The notes beneath the pieces were generated by a model. That model made no database searches and was not told where the DNA came from. It saw nothing but the letters and a program-made list of their open reading frames with translations. From Aselliscus stoliczkanus (Eukaryota; Chordata; Mammalia; Chiroptera; Hipposideridae), in the NCBI GenBank assembly GCA_033961575.1, contig CM066731.1, forward strand, positions 85,643,501 to 85,707,500: a DNA stretch of 64,000 nucleotides, in the 5' to 3' direction. Below, in pieces: positions 24,514 to 36,689 of the stretch. The position numbers and the translations under genes were made by a program. Position 1 is the stretch's first letter, and the number at the start of each line of letters is the position of its first letter.

Positions 24514-25535
24514 TGAAGTCAGGAGGTCTGAAGGAGGAGCACTCCTGCACTAGCACTTGATATCACCCCAAAAGGAAGAAACATCAATCACAGATCCCAA
24601 CAGGAAGAGACATACGTTGTGCTGGGAGCCGACATCTGACAAGGCCACATTGCCCTGCTCAGCACTGGATGTTTGGAGTGCTGCCTTAGGGTTGGTCATG
24701 TGATGTCTCCTGCCTCTATGAACCCATGTGCCTTTCCTATAGGAGACAATATATTCACTGCATTTGTGACAAGTTCTTGTGGTACCCTGATGATAGCTGG
24801 TTGTGTAAGCCAGAGACGGGGCAAGATTTCCTAAAGAGAAGGAAACTCCCTAAAACAGGCTACAACCTGAGGGGACCCCTGAACTGAGATATTGGGGTCT
24901 CAAACCCCTTGGAAACTGAGGCACAGACCTCTGACAACATAGGCCAAGAAGCCTGCCTGTGGCCTAAGGGCCCTGCTGTGAATGGTCTCCTTGAAGATTA
25001 AAGGTCTTCAGGCCATGAGAGTTCCAGTAAGAGGCAGCTCCTCCCTGACCATAGGGTATGTTAATTAACAACTTTGTTTAAATTCTTTAACAGATACTGG
25101 AGCTTTGACTGAGAAACAGATGTAGCCATCCTAGGACAAAAGATGTTAAGTATTATATTTACATAGGAATAGATTTTAGATGGTTTTACCCTAAACACAG
25201 CCACTCCTAGTCCTTTTAGTATACGCCCTGTGAGTCTAGCTGCTGAAATTTGGGAATTATGGCTAGGTAGTCACGGTAACCACTCTTTAGGCGATGTGTA
25301 GAGATAAGTAAAGACTGAGTAAATCTTGGGAACTAGAAACCACCAAACTCATGTGATTGAGACAATGGTCAAGTAACCCTATAAAATGAATATGCTCTGG
25401 CAATAAAGTGTGACACTTTTTTCCTTTTCTCTTTAACTCCCCCGGTGTCTCCACTGTCTCCCTTATTTTCCTCCCTCGCCGACGCCCTCTCCACCTGAGG
25501 GAAACCCTGGTCAGTGGAGGCTGGTCCCCCGCAAC
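24514..25535 (+). mobile_element. Candidate retroviral LTR block
   Basis: The sequence is richer in GC than its surroundings and has promoter/terminator features of an LTR: ccctataaaatgaatatgct (TATA-like, about 25378), ggcaataaagtgtgacac (AATAAA, about 25401), then a pyrimidine-rich stretch (tccttttctctttaactccc) and aggctggtcccccgcaacc. A possible start is tgtgctgggagccgacatct at 24618, or the TG at 24514. I could not find matching flanks and no retroviral coding sequence is attached. Family and exact borders are unresolved. Confidence 0.5.
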
Positions 25536-25544
25536 CTTGCATTC

Positions 25545-25905
25545 CCTATAAGAAGTGTCTCTATTTTACTCTCCCAGCAGGAGGAAAGAAGACTTTCTCC
25601 TTGTCCAGCAACAAGCCCAGCTAACGGAACCATCACAACTCAGTCAATGAGAAGCTATCACTACTCCTAACTCTTGCTATCCTCCAATGGGCTTTCATTG
25701 AAACCACCCCTCCTCCAACTTCCTCCTTTTTTTTACTATAAAGTAATGTTCTCTCCTTTCTTTGCTGGACTTGCCTATAGTTTTTGCTATAGTATGCTTT
25801 CCAGAATTGCAATTCTCGGCTATTCCTGGATAAGCCAATTTTTTCTGGTTAAAAAAAAAATGTGGTTGTTTTATTTTTAAGATCAATAAGGTCTTTCTTA
25901 CCAAG
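25545..25905 (+). mobile_element. Second LTR-like segment
   Basis: tactataaagtaatgttctc (TATA-like), tttgctggacttgcctatag, cagaattgcaattctcggct and attcctggataagccaattt resemble the U3-R end of an ERV1-type LTR in which AATAAA has decayed to gataag. It directly follows the LTR block at 24514-25535 and may be the outer element into which that block inserted. Confidence 0.45.
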
Positions 25906-26127
25906 ACTATGCTTCTCCTACTATTCCATGTTTGGTCTAGCCAAAATAGAGATTTGCAATTTACTTTGGGTCCTGCATGGAATTCTACTTTATGTTACTT
26001 ATGCAGCGAGATAGTTTCTTTTATATGCTGTTAGTTGAAAAGCCAATTGTGTAGAATGTTTATGGAAAAAAGCTGGTAAGAGTAAAATTACGTTATGTAT
26101 GTTCAGGAGCAAATAAGCACTTTTTGG

Positions 26128-26129
<2 letters not shown>

Positions 26130-26168
<39 letters not shown>
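26130..26168. repeat. CA microsatellite
   Basis: ca units with one aaa interruption. Confidence 0.95.
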
Positions 26169-26269
26169 TAGAAACACAAACACATACCTATGTACTCCAC
26201 TGCTGATTGTTACTATTAAATATTTATGGGTCACAAATTCTTAAACTAAACTCCCCAACATATTCTATA

Positions 26270-26635
26270 CAGTAAGTCCCCAACTTACGAACATTCGAGT
26301 TGGGAACTTTCACCGATATGAATGGACCTCGCATTACAAACATTCATAGATGCGAACAAATCATGGAAGTAGCTCACGTGTCTACTCTTGTCAGTTCACT
26401 CCTTGCAGTCCCCTATATGCCAGTTGTTGTACTGTACTGTACCACTATTTTAAGGTAACTGTAAAAGTAAAAATAGTTTATTTACAGTATTTTTGTGTGT
26501 GTTTAGTTTTTTTATGCTTTACATTGTATATTTGTGTCAAAAGTGTACAAGACTCACTTTGTCGGACTTAGGAATGAATCAGACTTACAAACGTTCTCCC
26601 GTAATGGAACTCGTTCATAAATCGGGAACTTGCTG
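26270..26635 (+). mobile_element. Tigger-like (Tc/mariner) MITE
   Basis: The left end cagtaagtccccaacttacg and right end, reversed, cagcaagttcccgatttatg are clear inverted repeats about 24 bp long, followed by further inverted similarity (gaacattcgagtt / gaacgagtt). TA dinucleotides sit on both sides (26268-26269 and 26636-26637), as expected for Tc/mariner insertion. The interior contains ttgtactgtactgtaccact and no transposase frame. Confidence 0.88.
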
Positions 26636-26639
26636 TATT

Positions 26640-27660
26640 TAATTCCTCCAAAGAGCCTTACATTTGCCCCCACTTCATCAATCTCAGCAGATTACTTCAC
26701 TTCATTGAGATTTTTCATTAATCATGAAATTCTTTGATTTATCCTGCCCCGTACTGCATGCTTTTTACATCCAAAAACATCCTCCAGTCACAAAGGATCA
26801 ATTACCACCTCCATTTCAATGCTACTTTCACAACATGTATTCTTAATCTCAACATCTTCTGTCTGCCAGAGATCAAGCTCTATTGATAACTACTGCATCT
26901 CCTTTACTTTTAATTTCTCCCTTTGACTACTTTTCCTTTGTTAATTATGCATAAAGCTTTCTCATCCTAAAAACGAAACCTTTTTTTGCCCCCTATGACA
27001 TGTGTCCTGCAAGATACTGTTTTATCTTTTTCTTTTCACTTAAACTTCACACACACAAAAAAATCAATTTACCCTCTGACATCCCACCTGACATTTATTT
27101 CTCAATTCATGATAGTTTAGTTCCTATTCTCACAAAAGAACTGAATTTTTTCTTAAAAGAATTGAATTGCCAAATTTAATGACTATATTCTGACTTTATG
27201 GTAATACAATTTTCTGTTACATTTGGCATCACTAATCACTCCATATTTGAGAAAATATCTACATTCCTTTCATAACTATTTCTAAGTTTTTCTTGGGAAT
27301 TATTACATATTACATATTTTATGGATTTCTATCTTTGAATTTTTGCTTTCATCCTTCATCATACCTTAGTAGTTTACGAGTAGGTGATCACTTCCACTCT
27401 CATAATTTTGACTTTTGAAAGCTGATGACTCATGAGCCCATACCTTCTACCAAACTTCAGTTATGCTATCTCACTGCGTGATGGCCAATTGCCTCTGAGT
27501 GTTCTACAAGTACTTCACATTGTCCAGATTCAAATGAAACTGACTTTGTTCCTCTACTTGCCCCCACTTTATATATTAGTCATGAGTGCTACTATTAATC
27601 AATTCACATCTTAGAATCACTTGACCACTATCTTCTTCACTCTCTCAATTAATTCAACAA
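26640..27660 (+). mobile_element. L2 ORF2/3' fragment, decayed
   Basis: Blocks such as catcctaaaaacgaaacctt, cagagatcaagctctattga and agctgatgactcatgagccc followed by ctacttgcccccactttata follow the order of the L2 reverse transcriptase region. All frames are broken. Confidence 0.6.
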
Positions 27661-27719
27661 TGTTCTTTTTCAGTTTAAATCCAATCAGGAGACAGAGACC
27701 ACAGAGCAATTTGAAATGG

Positions 27720-28540
27720 AAAAAAAACAATATCAAGAATTTTTAACTATATCAAGGGAATAAAAGGTAAGGGAAACTCTAAATAATACCCTAGGGGTAA
27801 AGGAGCATATCCAAGGAAAAACACATTTGAAAGTAGTTTCTTTTCTAATATTGGGTTTGAGACATTGGAACAAGTATGGCCGCAGCTCACCAGTTGGTTG
27901 AGCAAGTCTCTGGGTTGAACTGGGCCAAAGCTGGTTCACGTGTATAGTTTCCAAGTAAAGAGAGAAACCCTGTTCAGGTGGGTAAAAATTATGACTAGGA
28001 TATCCAAGCAGGAAATAACCTCCAAGGTACCAGTGATCAAGCCTGGTTGGAAAGCCCACAAAGGGGGTCAGGGATTGAGGAGCTAGTAAACGACTGGGTT
28101 GTGTGAGGCATGAGGCATGTGGAGTGTGTGTTAGGTGTTCCTTGACATACCTCAGGTTGACCAGATGCATAGATGGGTGAATGAGAGAGTCAAGGCTTCA
28201 GGAGCCTGCTCATTGAATGAGCAGCACGAGGCCTGGGAAGGACCATGTCCCTACTGGAAAGACTGTGCTGAGGAGATGACCAGGGCAGAACTGGGCTTGC
28301 AAACTTACCTGTGGGCTGTATCCTCTGGGAATACATCTGTATGGCAGGAGGGAAAAAAAGCCAAGAGATGCATAAGCAAACCAGGAAGAGAAATACCCTC
28401 CTGTTTCAGTTTCCTCCTTATGGCCTCTACTGATAATGTTTAACATCATGCCAGCTATAAAGGGTCCAACTTCATCACAGAGTAGATAACAAAAGGTAAA
28501 TTTGGAGCTGTGAGGCAATATGCACAACTGCAAATAACTA
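27720..28540 (-). mobile_element. Unassigned interspersed repeat, antisense
   Basis: The minus strand contains gcctcacagctccaaattta, ccttttgttatctactctgt, ggcatgatgttaaacattat and cagtagaggccataaggagg. I recognise these as part of a common mammalian repeat but cannot name the family (LTR or LINE). Opposing open frames (for example minus 27733-28170) have no recognisable protein. Confidence 0.4.
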
Positions 28541-31423
28541 TCAAATACATATCATTTTTGGTTTACTTTTAATTTGTATATTAATACCTTTTCCTCTATC
28601 ATTGCCATTCTTTAAACTTTCATGACCATTCAAATATAAAATTTATTTTCTGCTGATACAACTAAATGACCTATTTAAACAGGAATTCTAAGCCATTTTT
28701 CCTAAACATCTTCAAAAATACTTGTTATTCATAAATAAACTCCAAACTTATTTATCCAGAAAATCAGCTCTTTTCTCTAGCTTCTGGCCAGGTCTCTTAA
28801 GCATTTATTTGTCACTTAGTGCAGTACAAAAAATAAAATAAATAAAATCTCAGTGGCATCCAGCAATAAGGATTGCTTTCCCTCAAGTGTTTGTGGGTTG
28901 ACTGGTGGTGTTTGATCTGTGGTGGGTATAGTTAGATAGATTTCTACTTCAAAAGTTTCTTTTCCCTACAGCAGGCTACTGAGATCACATTATCCTCATT
29001 ATAAGGGCAGAGATGCAAGAGAGAATATCAAATTATACAATACATTGTCAAGCAGCTATGTCCATCTTCTGACATCCTTGTCCCAAATAGGTCATAAGAT
29101 AAATCTAAAATCAAAAGGATGGGAAGTATAAGTCTACCACGAATATGACAGGGAGTGGGGGGAGACAAAATGTTTCTGAAAAACAATCTGCATGGTACCT
29201 CTTGCACTACTCCTATCACCATCAATCTGCTAAAGTAATATTCTGATTAGTAATATGTAAGATACATTGCAATATCGTACTAATGGAATTCCAAAGAGAG
29301 AAAAAATACTGGGGATTTTTGTTAACATACACAAACTTGTCATAGCTAAATGTATGAATTGTTAGGGCTTTTAAAGTGGTGGAAATAACTTACAAAGCTT
29401 TCCATCATTTCATGTTACCTGTTGACCTCAGTTCAAGAGCTTCTGTCATAAAAAGTATCAATCAAATGTATTCTTTTCATGGATTCTTGTTGTCCTTTGG
29501 AAAAAAAGATTTAGCTTTTAAGACTCTAGTTTTATTTTGCATGTTTGTCATATTCATCACACCAGCCATAGCTGCCATTCACCCTTTCTCTTTTTATACC
29601 ATGTGTCTCCATCTGAAGCTTTTGAGGAATGCTCAGAATCAGGTGCTTATTTTGCAGTCTTTGTGGTTCTCTCCTTTCCATTTGTCCTCTGTTACTAGTG
29701 GGTCCATGTGCCTCACATTCTTGAATGCTCTTACATTCATATTTTAAGAGAATGAGGGACTACCCAAAAGCATTCATACTAAGTGTGCTACTTTCTTGCT
29801 AATTACTGCTTGCCAATAGATACTGAAAAGAATTGTCCTTCCAGAAGAAATGTAGAACAGATTATTAAAAAATTAACAGGACTTGAAATGTTATATTAAA
29901 TATTAATTGGCCATTTACACAAAATATGATTTAGCCAGAAAAAAAATAAAGAACAAATGGAAACAAAGAGAAAAAGAACTTGAAGAGCACATTATCCTTC
30001 TATTGATCATAGTATCCTGATGAAAGGGTTTAGAAAGATGCTTTCTGAACTAGGGGTGGAAAGATAAAAGATGAACACTTTGTACTGGACAGGTGTCCAA
30101 CTGCCAAGAATCCTCTTTTATGACAGAAATCCATATCATTTTGCCTTTCAGCCAGCTATAATCTGTCCTAAAACGTTCTCATTCCATGTTCTCATTCATC
30201 CATTCCCTGAAAGAAGAATTATCCATTTTACTTTGGTCTTGCTCCAAGAAAACTGAATAATGTTAAATAGAGGCTTCTGAAAAATGGAAGGGAGACCAAT
30301 TCAAATTGTAGTTCCTAGGGCCAGAACAGATGCTAGATAAATAAAACAATGAGGAAGATTCATAATCATTATTAGCCAGTTGTATTTCTTAGCATCTACT
30401 GTGAGAGAGGATATAAGGTTTTTCTTAAACTTAATATGCTCTCTTCCCTTAGTATGTTTAACTTATTTTAAAATATTTAACACAGAAATTTCATCGGGTC
30501 TTAGTAAGTTCACACAATTTGCCCTTTTTCTGGTATATGCAGGGACACAAATGCTAGGAAGTTTTCAGAACTAGTTTCTCTCCTCTGCCCTGCCCACTTC
30601 AGCTGACATTCTCAGACAATGATCATTTACTAGCCCAGAGTTTTCAAAGGAAAAGGCCTGATATAGTCATTCCAATCTGCTTTATTGTCAGGTAGATTCT
30701 GCCTAAAATAATGTTTGCCTGGGTCTGCTACAACCATGAATATAAACAAATAGAGTTACTTGTCATAAAGTTACTTTATATGGCATCCAACCTATCAATT
30801 TATATATTAAATAGGTATTGGAAATATAAATTTCATGTTCATCTGATCTTTGATACAATTATATATGATATATAGCTCTTTTTAGATGTAAAGGTTATGT
30901 ACAAATGTATGGTCATAATTTATTTATAAAAGTTTTCTTTGCAATAGGCATTTTCATTTACTAAATTAAATATTATATTAGCAGATATTGAGCACTTTTA
31001 TGATATATCTAAATAATAAGTTTCATTTATCCAAAATCATATATCCTTTTGGAACAATTTGAATTTTACAATAAAAGATTGTTATGATGAGTGCTGAGTA
31101 CCATCAAGATTAAAGCAAAAAGATAAAATCAGTGAAATATTGAGTCCATTGAATAAAAGAAATTAATCCTTTCTAGGACAGTGAAAAGGCATGTATTATA
31201 AGCCAAAGGATCCTTGTAAACTCTAATTTTTGTTCTAGGCAGCCAGGATATAATATCCTGTAATAAAAAAATCATTATCAATCTATATTTTAGACTTGTG
31301 AAATAAATATTTATTAACAAAGTGAATACAATATACAGAATAGGGTATAAATCACCCCCAACCCCATTTAGGCAAGACAGAAATTTGTTAGTTTTATTTG
31401 CAATTTTTGTCTCTAAGTTTATC
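28541..31423. other. Long stretch without a recognised feature
   Basis: About 2.9 kb of A/T-rich sequence. A short segment at 28850-28960 (ctcagtggcatccagcaata) hints at an old repeat. No gene, RNA or clear element is seen. Confidence 0.45.
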
Positions 31424-31587
31424 AATTTTTTTTTTTTTTTTATCTGAGCCATCCTGCTACCAGTTGGCAGCTCAGCAGCAGCTCAGCAGCAGCTCAGCTC
31501 AGGCTGGGAATTGTACCGGTGACCCTGATGCTCAGAGCTCGCACTCTTGAGTGAGCTCTTAACCAACTGAGCCACTTGGACAACCCC
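31424..31587 (-). mobile_element. Ves-like SINE, head-only fragment
   Basis: The reverse complement starts ggggttgtccaagtggctca, with cgagctctgagcatcagggt and a tRNA-like B region, then a gagctgctgctgagctgctg duplication and an A tail (T run 31427-31441). Short caattt matches flank it. Confidence 0.82.
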
Positions 31588-32291
31588 CAATTTATCTTTG
31601 ATATAAACTTTTCTTAAACTGTCTGTTTCTGGGTATAAAAATCATGATCTCGGATAGAAAAGGCTCTAGGAAGTTTCCTTAGGACTTGTTAATATTGTTA
31701 AGGAATAAGCAAGAAACACTATTTGCTTTTCCTGTGATAAATGAATGTTGCTGTTAATTAACTCAGATTAAACAGAGAATATTCGTAACAAACATTATCT
31801 CTAATCTCATATTCCAAACATCACATTTCTTTTGACTTTTATCCATTTTACATAGACATTTAAAATTGCTAAGTTTATTTGCTGAAAGTATAAATGGCAT
31901 TGAAACTGAAATTCAGCCATGGTTGCCCAAGAAACCATCTATTTCCAAGACAAGAGGATTTTGGGCCTCATGGCTTTACATCTGGGTCAGAAAGGCTCTG
32001 TGAATCTTTTTTTGCAGCCCAAATAGTACCTGTAAACTAAGAATAAATTATGTCATGTTTCTGTGATTAATATAGTAAAGATTGATTTAAATTGCAACAT
32101 TAAAAACAACTTTATTGTTAATATTCATTTCCTCAATTAATAGAATCTACATTCTATCATGAGAGATTCAATAAAACCTTATACTGAAAATTGGTTCGGA
32201 TCGTTGGAGACTCCTATTCTGTATCTTGCTGCTCTTCATTCCTGACAAAGAAAAATGGTCAGTTCAAGTCTCTGTAGGGAATTGACTAGGC
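31588..32291. other. Unannotated sequence
   Basis: No feature recognised. Confidence 0.45.
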
Positions 32292-32860
32292 ATCTTCATT
32301 TATATAAAAAATATTTATTGAGGGGATCGTGTGACAGGCAGTTGATCCAGTCCTTGGGAAATCAGCAGTAAACAAATATGAATATGGCAGCAAATATTCA
32401 GCCATATTGAACTGCGAGGAGACAGAAAGAAAAAAAAATGAATTAAGTGGCATGTTAAAAAATATAGGTAAGAGGTAAAGGAATGTGAAGTTTCTATGTG
32501 TGTGTTGCCATTTAAATATGGTTATCAAGCAATCCCTCACTGTGCAAATGTCATATAAGCAAAGACTTAAAGGAGGGTAGAGAATCAGCCCATGTAGACA
32601 TATGGGGAACAAACATTCTAGACATAGAGAAGAGCAAGTGGGAAGACCCCCAACAGGCCTTTGAAAGCAAAGTGAGCGATGTGGAAGAGTAGAAGGAGGA
32701 GAAGATCTTAAAGCTAGCAGGTTTCATGTAGGGCTTATAGGCTAATGATAGGATGATATTTTTTTCTTGGAGATGGGGACCCACTGGAGGTCTTTCAAGA
32801 GAAAATTGAGGTGAAATGACATCTTTTATCATCTGAATAGTTCTAAAAGGCAACCAGGTA
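32292..32860 (+). mobile_element. L2 3' segment
   Basis: It follows the L2 order: atatttattgagggg, cagtccttgggaaatcagca, gcaaagacttaaaggagg, cccatgtagacatatgggga, acaaacattctagacatag, agagcaagtgggaag, tgtagggcttataggctaat and gacccactggaggtctttca. Confidence 0.8.
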
Positions 32861-33794
32861 CCTCCGGAATACTACCTTGATGTGCATGTCACAGTGTTGT
32901 GTTAACATCATCTTTCTAGGGTCTTCAGGAAACCCATTGGAATAGGATGGGAAATCATGTTTACAAAAAGAGTTAGGGAGATTAATTTATCTGACAGTGT
33001 TCACCATGGAGCCCAGCAGTGAGCAAGCAAGGAGGACATATAAGAAACTGTTGTGATGGTACTAGAGAGAATTCTGTATTGGCCTGGCACAAAAGTAGAA
33101 CAAGGGCGCCACAGTGAATGTGTTGCTTTTAATAATATGATCACAGCAATCAGCAGACTCTCACACATTTTATTGTAGCATAGTTTATCTTTGAGAGCAT
33201 GGATAGAGAAGTGAAACAAGACAAGAGAAGGGACTGCCAGTCGGCCAATGAGATTCAGCCACAGTCCACAGGGCCTTGTACCAGATAGTCCTTGTACCAG
33301 AGGGCATCAGGAAAACCAAGAGGGTTTCTCTGAGCTGTTTCTAGCCTTTGTAATTTTTCTGCTTGAAGGTGGTAGCAGATGATGCTTATCAACAGAAAGA
33401 CTACATCTGAAAACATTTCACTGGTAAGATGATACTCAACTTTGCCAATGCATTTGAACACATTATACATTTACAACTAAAGACAATTTGTGTTCATGGG
33501 GTTGTAAGTGTGGGTTTGCTCTTCATGTAACTCTCAGCCCACCCAATAGCAAATCTTTACTCCCTGGCGACATTTCCCAGGCTAGTTCTCTTGCTAATGG
33601 CAGGTGTGTCTTACAACCATGATGAACACTGGCTTCTGTATAAATAGAATCATTCATGTTTTTATTTGCAACTAGTATTTGTAAGCTACAGCTCTGTTTT
33701 ACCATCCAGCACTACAAGATGCCTCTCTGTTCCACCCAAATTAACTTTTCCCAGCTCTGTTGCTAGGATGGGAACTTTCCAGAAAATGGGCAGA
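32861..33794. other. Unannotated sequence
   Basis: No family or gene recognised. Several short minus-strand open frames show no known motif. Confidence 0.45.
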
Positions 33795-34020
33795 GGAGAA
33801 TATAGACTGAGGTGCTTGCCTAGGAAAATTAAATTCGAATCCCACTTATAACCTTCATGACCTTGAATGAAGAATTTAAATTATCTGAACTTCATTCTCT
33901 TTGTCTTTAAGTACAATGATTTCTATTTCCCTTAGTTGTTAGGATGCTTAAGTTAAATAACATAAGCAGATTATAGTGGTCTGTAAGATAATATGCACTT
34001 GTATGGCATTATTTGCAATG
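33795..34020 (+). mobile_element. MIR SINE
   Basis: aaattcgaatcccacttata, catgaccttgaatgaagaat, tgaacttcattctctttgtc, tgttaggatgcttaagttaa and gataatatgcacttgtatgg follow the MIR order. Confidence 0.72.
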
Positions 34021-34173
34021 ATGATAATATTAATCATAAATATTAATTATTTTTAACCATACAGTAGCCCACCCATGTTCCTCTTGACATAACAAACTAA
34101 GATGCCATTGGAAATTCCAACCATATAGTAAACCATATAGTAAACTGTTTCCTCTCCTTATTTTCCTATTTTT

Positions 34174-34662
34174 ATTTATTTTTATTTATTTATTTTTTTA
34201 AACATTACATCTTTTTTTTTTTTTTTTTTTAAAGATTTTATTGGGGAATTGGCGGACGGGAACAGCGTTGGGGAATCGGGGAAGGGGAACAGACAAGTTG
34301 CTGTCTTTTTGTTCTTCGGTTTAGTTGCGGAGGATGTTGTTTCACTGTTGGTATCGTCATTGCGCTCTTCCCGGATGAGGCAGATCGGTCGCTGGCCTCT
34401 GGATGTCGCTCACCGCGGCTATTGGCAGCTCACGCTTGGCTGCCAGCCACTCACGCTGGCTGCTGGCCACTCACTGTAGCCTATGGCAGCCCACTGCAGC
34501 AGGAGATGCAGCCCACACCATCACCGGGGTTCGCACAGTCCAGCTCCAGGTGAAGCTGTTGTTAGCTGTAGAGGGCAGTGTCACTGGCCCTCATGTGGGA
34601 TCCGAACTGGGGCCGCTGGCATCCCAAAACCAGCGCTTAACCAATGCGCCACTCGGCCGGCC
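34174..34662 (-). mobile_element. Long tRNA-derived SINE (T+ form)
   Basis: The reverse complement starts gggccggccgagtggcgcat and ends ccgccaattccccaataaaa plus tctttaaaaa, then a long A/TAAA-type tail. The duplication ttttcctattttta lies at 34160-34173 and 34663-34676. Many CpGs are intact. Confidence 0.93.
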
Positions 34663-34679
34663 CTTTTCCTATTTTTAAT

Positions 34680-35400
34680 AACCAGTGCCAGCCCCACCAC
34701 ATTTGAAACCATTGTCCTTCATGTTTTACAAGCTAGACACATGGGCCTGTTTCATAAAGACAAAGGTAAAATTAAAATCTACCGCTTTGCTCTCAAACCT
34801 GCAAAGATTTAACAGGGTGGCATAATATTCACTCGTTTTTTAAGAGAAAAATCATGCTGAACAAAATGGCGTTACTCTCCCTGCATATTGCCCACAAAAT
34901 GGTCTGTCAGACACATTGATCACTCTAAGAAATGTATATTTCGGAAAACTCTGTTAGAGTCGACTCAATTTCATTTTTTAAGAGTAAATGAGGGAGCAGT
35001 TTTTCGCTTGCTTAAGCTGAAGTATTTGCATTTCAATTGACATTATCCTTTTGAGTTTTAGTTTCCTCACAAGAGAAAGTGGCTTCTTAAGTGGATTCTC
35101 TTGTTTTAAAATTTACTTACCAGTCAAGAGGATACTCTGGAAACACAGCATTGAAAGTGATGATTTGACTATTTAGACTGCTATCCAGAAAAGTCTACAT
35201 CATAAAAGCCCATGGTATTGCACCAAAAGAAGAGACACACACAACCATTTCCTCTAATAATAAAAGCACTGGTTGGTGGATTCTAAGAATAGTAAACCAC
35301 TGGATTAACACCACACCCCTTTCTCCTTACAGGAGAAGTAAGAAAATTGTTAGAAACAAGCCCACTTGGAAATCTCCTGGGCATGTCTTTATGCTCAGTC
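34680..35400. other. Unannotated sequence
   Basis: No feature recognised. Confidence 0.45.
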
Positions 35401-35404
35401 CTAT

Positions 35405-35580
35405 CTTTTAGAACGCTGGGCTGGGAGAACTGAAAGGCATCTCAGATGGTACTCATCCCAAGGTCCTCATTTCACACATGGAGGATATGAAAGAACAATT
35501 TGCCTAAGATCTAGGGGAAACAATGGTAGAGTAGTGGCCCCAAACCAGGTTCCTGATTTCTCATGTGCACTGCTTTCAGT
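35405..35580 (-). mobile_element. MIR-type SINE, antisense
   Basis: The plus strand reads tcctcatttcacacatggag, atatgaaag, caatttgcctaagatctagg and ccccaaaccaggttcctgat, matching the antisense MIR/MIR3 pattern (ttttacagatgaggaaactgaggc...gaacccaggtctcctga). Confidence 0.6.
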
Positions 35581-35695
35581 GTGTTTCCTGTGATTGCTTA
35601 AAAAGAAAACATAAGTTTCTTCAAGATTCTACAGTGAGCAAAGGGTAATTGACTCACTAAAATGAAAAAAAAAAGCAAGAAAGTGAGAGAGGCAT

Positions 35696-35793
35696 GGAGG
35701 GAGAGATGAGAGAATGAGAGAGAGAAATGAAGGAAGGAAGGAAGGAAGGAAGGAAGGAAGGAAGGAAGGAAGGAAGGAAAGAAGGAAGGAAAT
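35696..35793. repeat. GGAA microsatellite
   Basis: gagag-rich sequence leads into an uninterrupted run of aggaa units (35727-35779), then variant units. Confidence 0.96.
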
Positions 35794-35992
35794 AAAAGTT
35801 GTTTCTCTTGGCTTCCTCATTTTATACAGGTGCACTGTGGTCACCTCTTTCTAGGACCTATTGCTAGTTTAGAAAACACTAATTTCTAACACTGGTTTAG
35901 AATTATCAGTTGTGAAACTAAATAAAATGACAGATACTAGGGCTCTGCCTAGATCTAATGAAAAAGACACTTTCAAGGAAAGGCTTAGTGTG

Positions 35993-36372
35993 TGCCCCGA
36001 CCAGCGGGGCATTCAACAGGGGCCGAGGGGCAGCCTTCTGAAAGGAGAAAATAGGAGGCGTGAAGAAATGGAGGCAAGACAGGGTTCTGATCAAGCCTCG
36101 TTTATTGAAGAGTAGGAGGGGGCTTATATAGCCAAGGAACTTGAGGGGGAGGGAGAGTACGCAAAGGCGGGAGTTGCCAATAGCAATGGGAATCGGCAGG
36201 GGTGGTTAAAAGAAAAAAGAGGAAGTACCAAAGGAGGAAGCGCTGCAGCTGCAGGGGGTGACCTTATAGGGCTCTGCTGATCAGGATGTGTTGCCAAGGT
36301 TTTTTTAGACTCTGAGCCAAACGATTTCCTGTATGCAGTTGGGGCAAGGTTCCTCATGCTCAGGCCCCAGCA
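35993..36372 (-). mobile_element. Class II (betaretrovirus-like) solo LTR
   Basis: On the minus strand it begins tgctggggcctgagcatgag and ends ccccgctggtcggggca, so TG...CA ends are kept. A perfect 6-bp duplication agtgtg flanks it (35987-35992 and 36373-36378); six bases is the usual size for class II ERVs. The length is 380 bp. A TATA motif and a poly(A) signal are both intact, and several CpGs survive, so it looks younger than other LTRs here. No gag, pol or env sequence is attached: recombination between two LTRs would leave this structure. The family name is not known to me. Confidence 0.88.
36101..36131 (-). promoter_or_regulatory. LTR TATA box and poly(A) signal
   Basis: On the minus strand ggctatataagcc (TATA) is followed about 20 bases later by ttcaataaacgagg (AATAAA, plus coordinates 36101-36106). 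The transcription start expected 25-30 bases after TATA would fall close to or just after AATAAA, which implies a very short R region with the poly(A) signal in U3 or at the U3/R border. Confidence 0.75.
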
Positions 36373-36689
36373 AGTGTGTTTAATTCTAATGAAGTGATTC
36401 TGATGTATGGTAAAGATGGAGATCTATAACATTATATATAGTTCCTGGGAAGCAGGGATAACTTCTTCACCTTACAACCCAATGCCCAGCATCAAGTAGG
36501 CCTCAGAAAGTATTTTATATATGAATGAGTTAATGAATTGTTCTCCAATCACGCAATAGTGTGGAGCCTCAGGAAAGATTTAGACATAGGAAATAAAATT
36601 TTTAAAAAGTCATTGAAAAATGAAAAATGATATTAAACAGAAGGTTGTTAAAAATGGGAAATATATATAAAGTGAAAACAAATCAACTG

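Noticed and set aside
27733..28533. Opposed open frames of 102-145 codons
   Set aside because: They overlap on both strands in a segment that looks like an interspersed repeat. Neither protein shows a recognisable family or signal.
35993..36372. A provirus with coding capacity
   Set aside because: Only one LTR is present between the duplication copies. No gag, pro, pol or env sequence flanks it.
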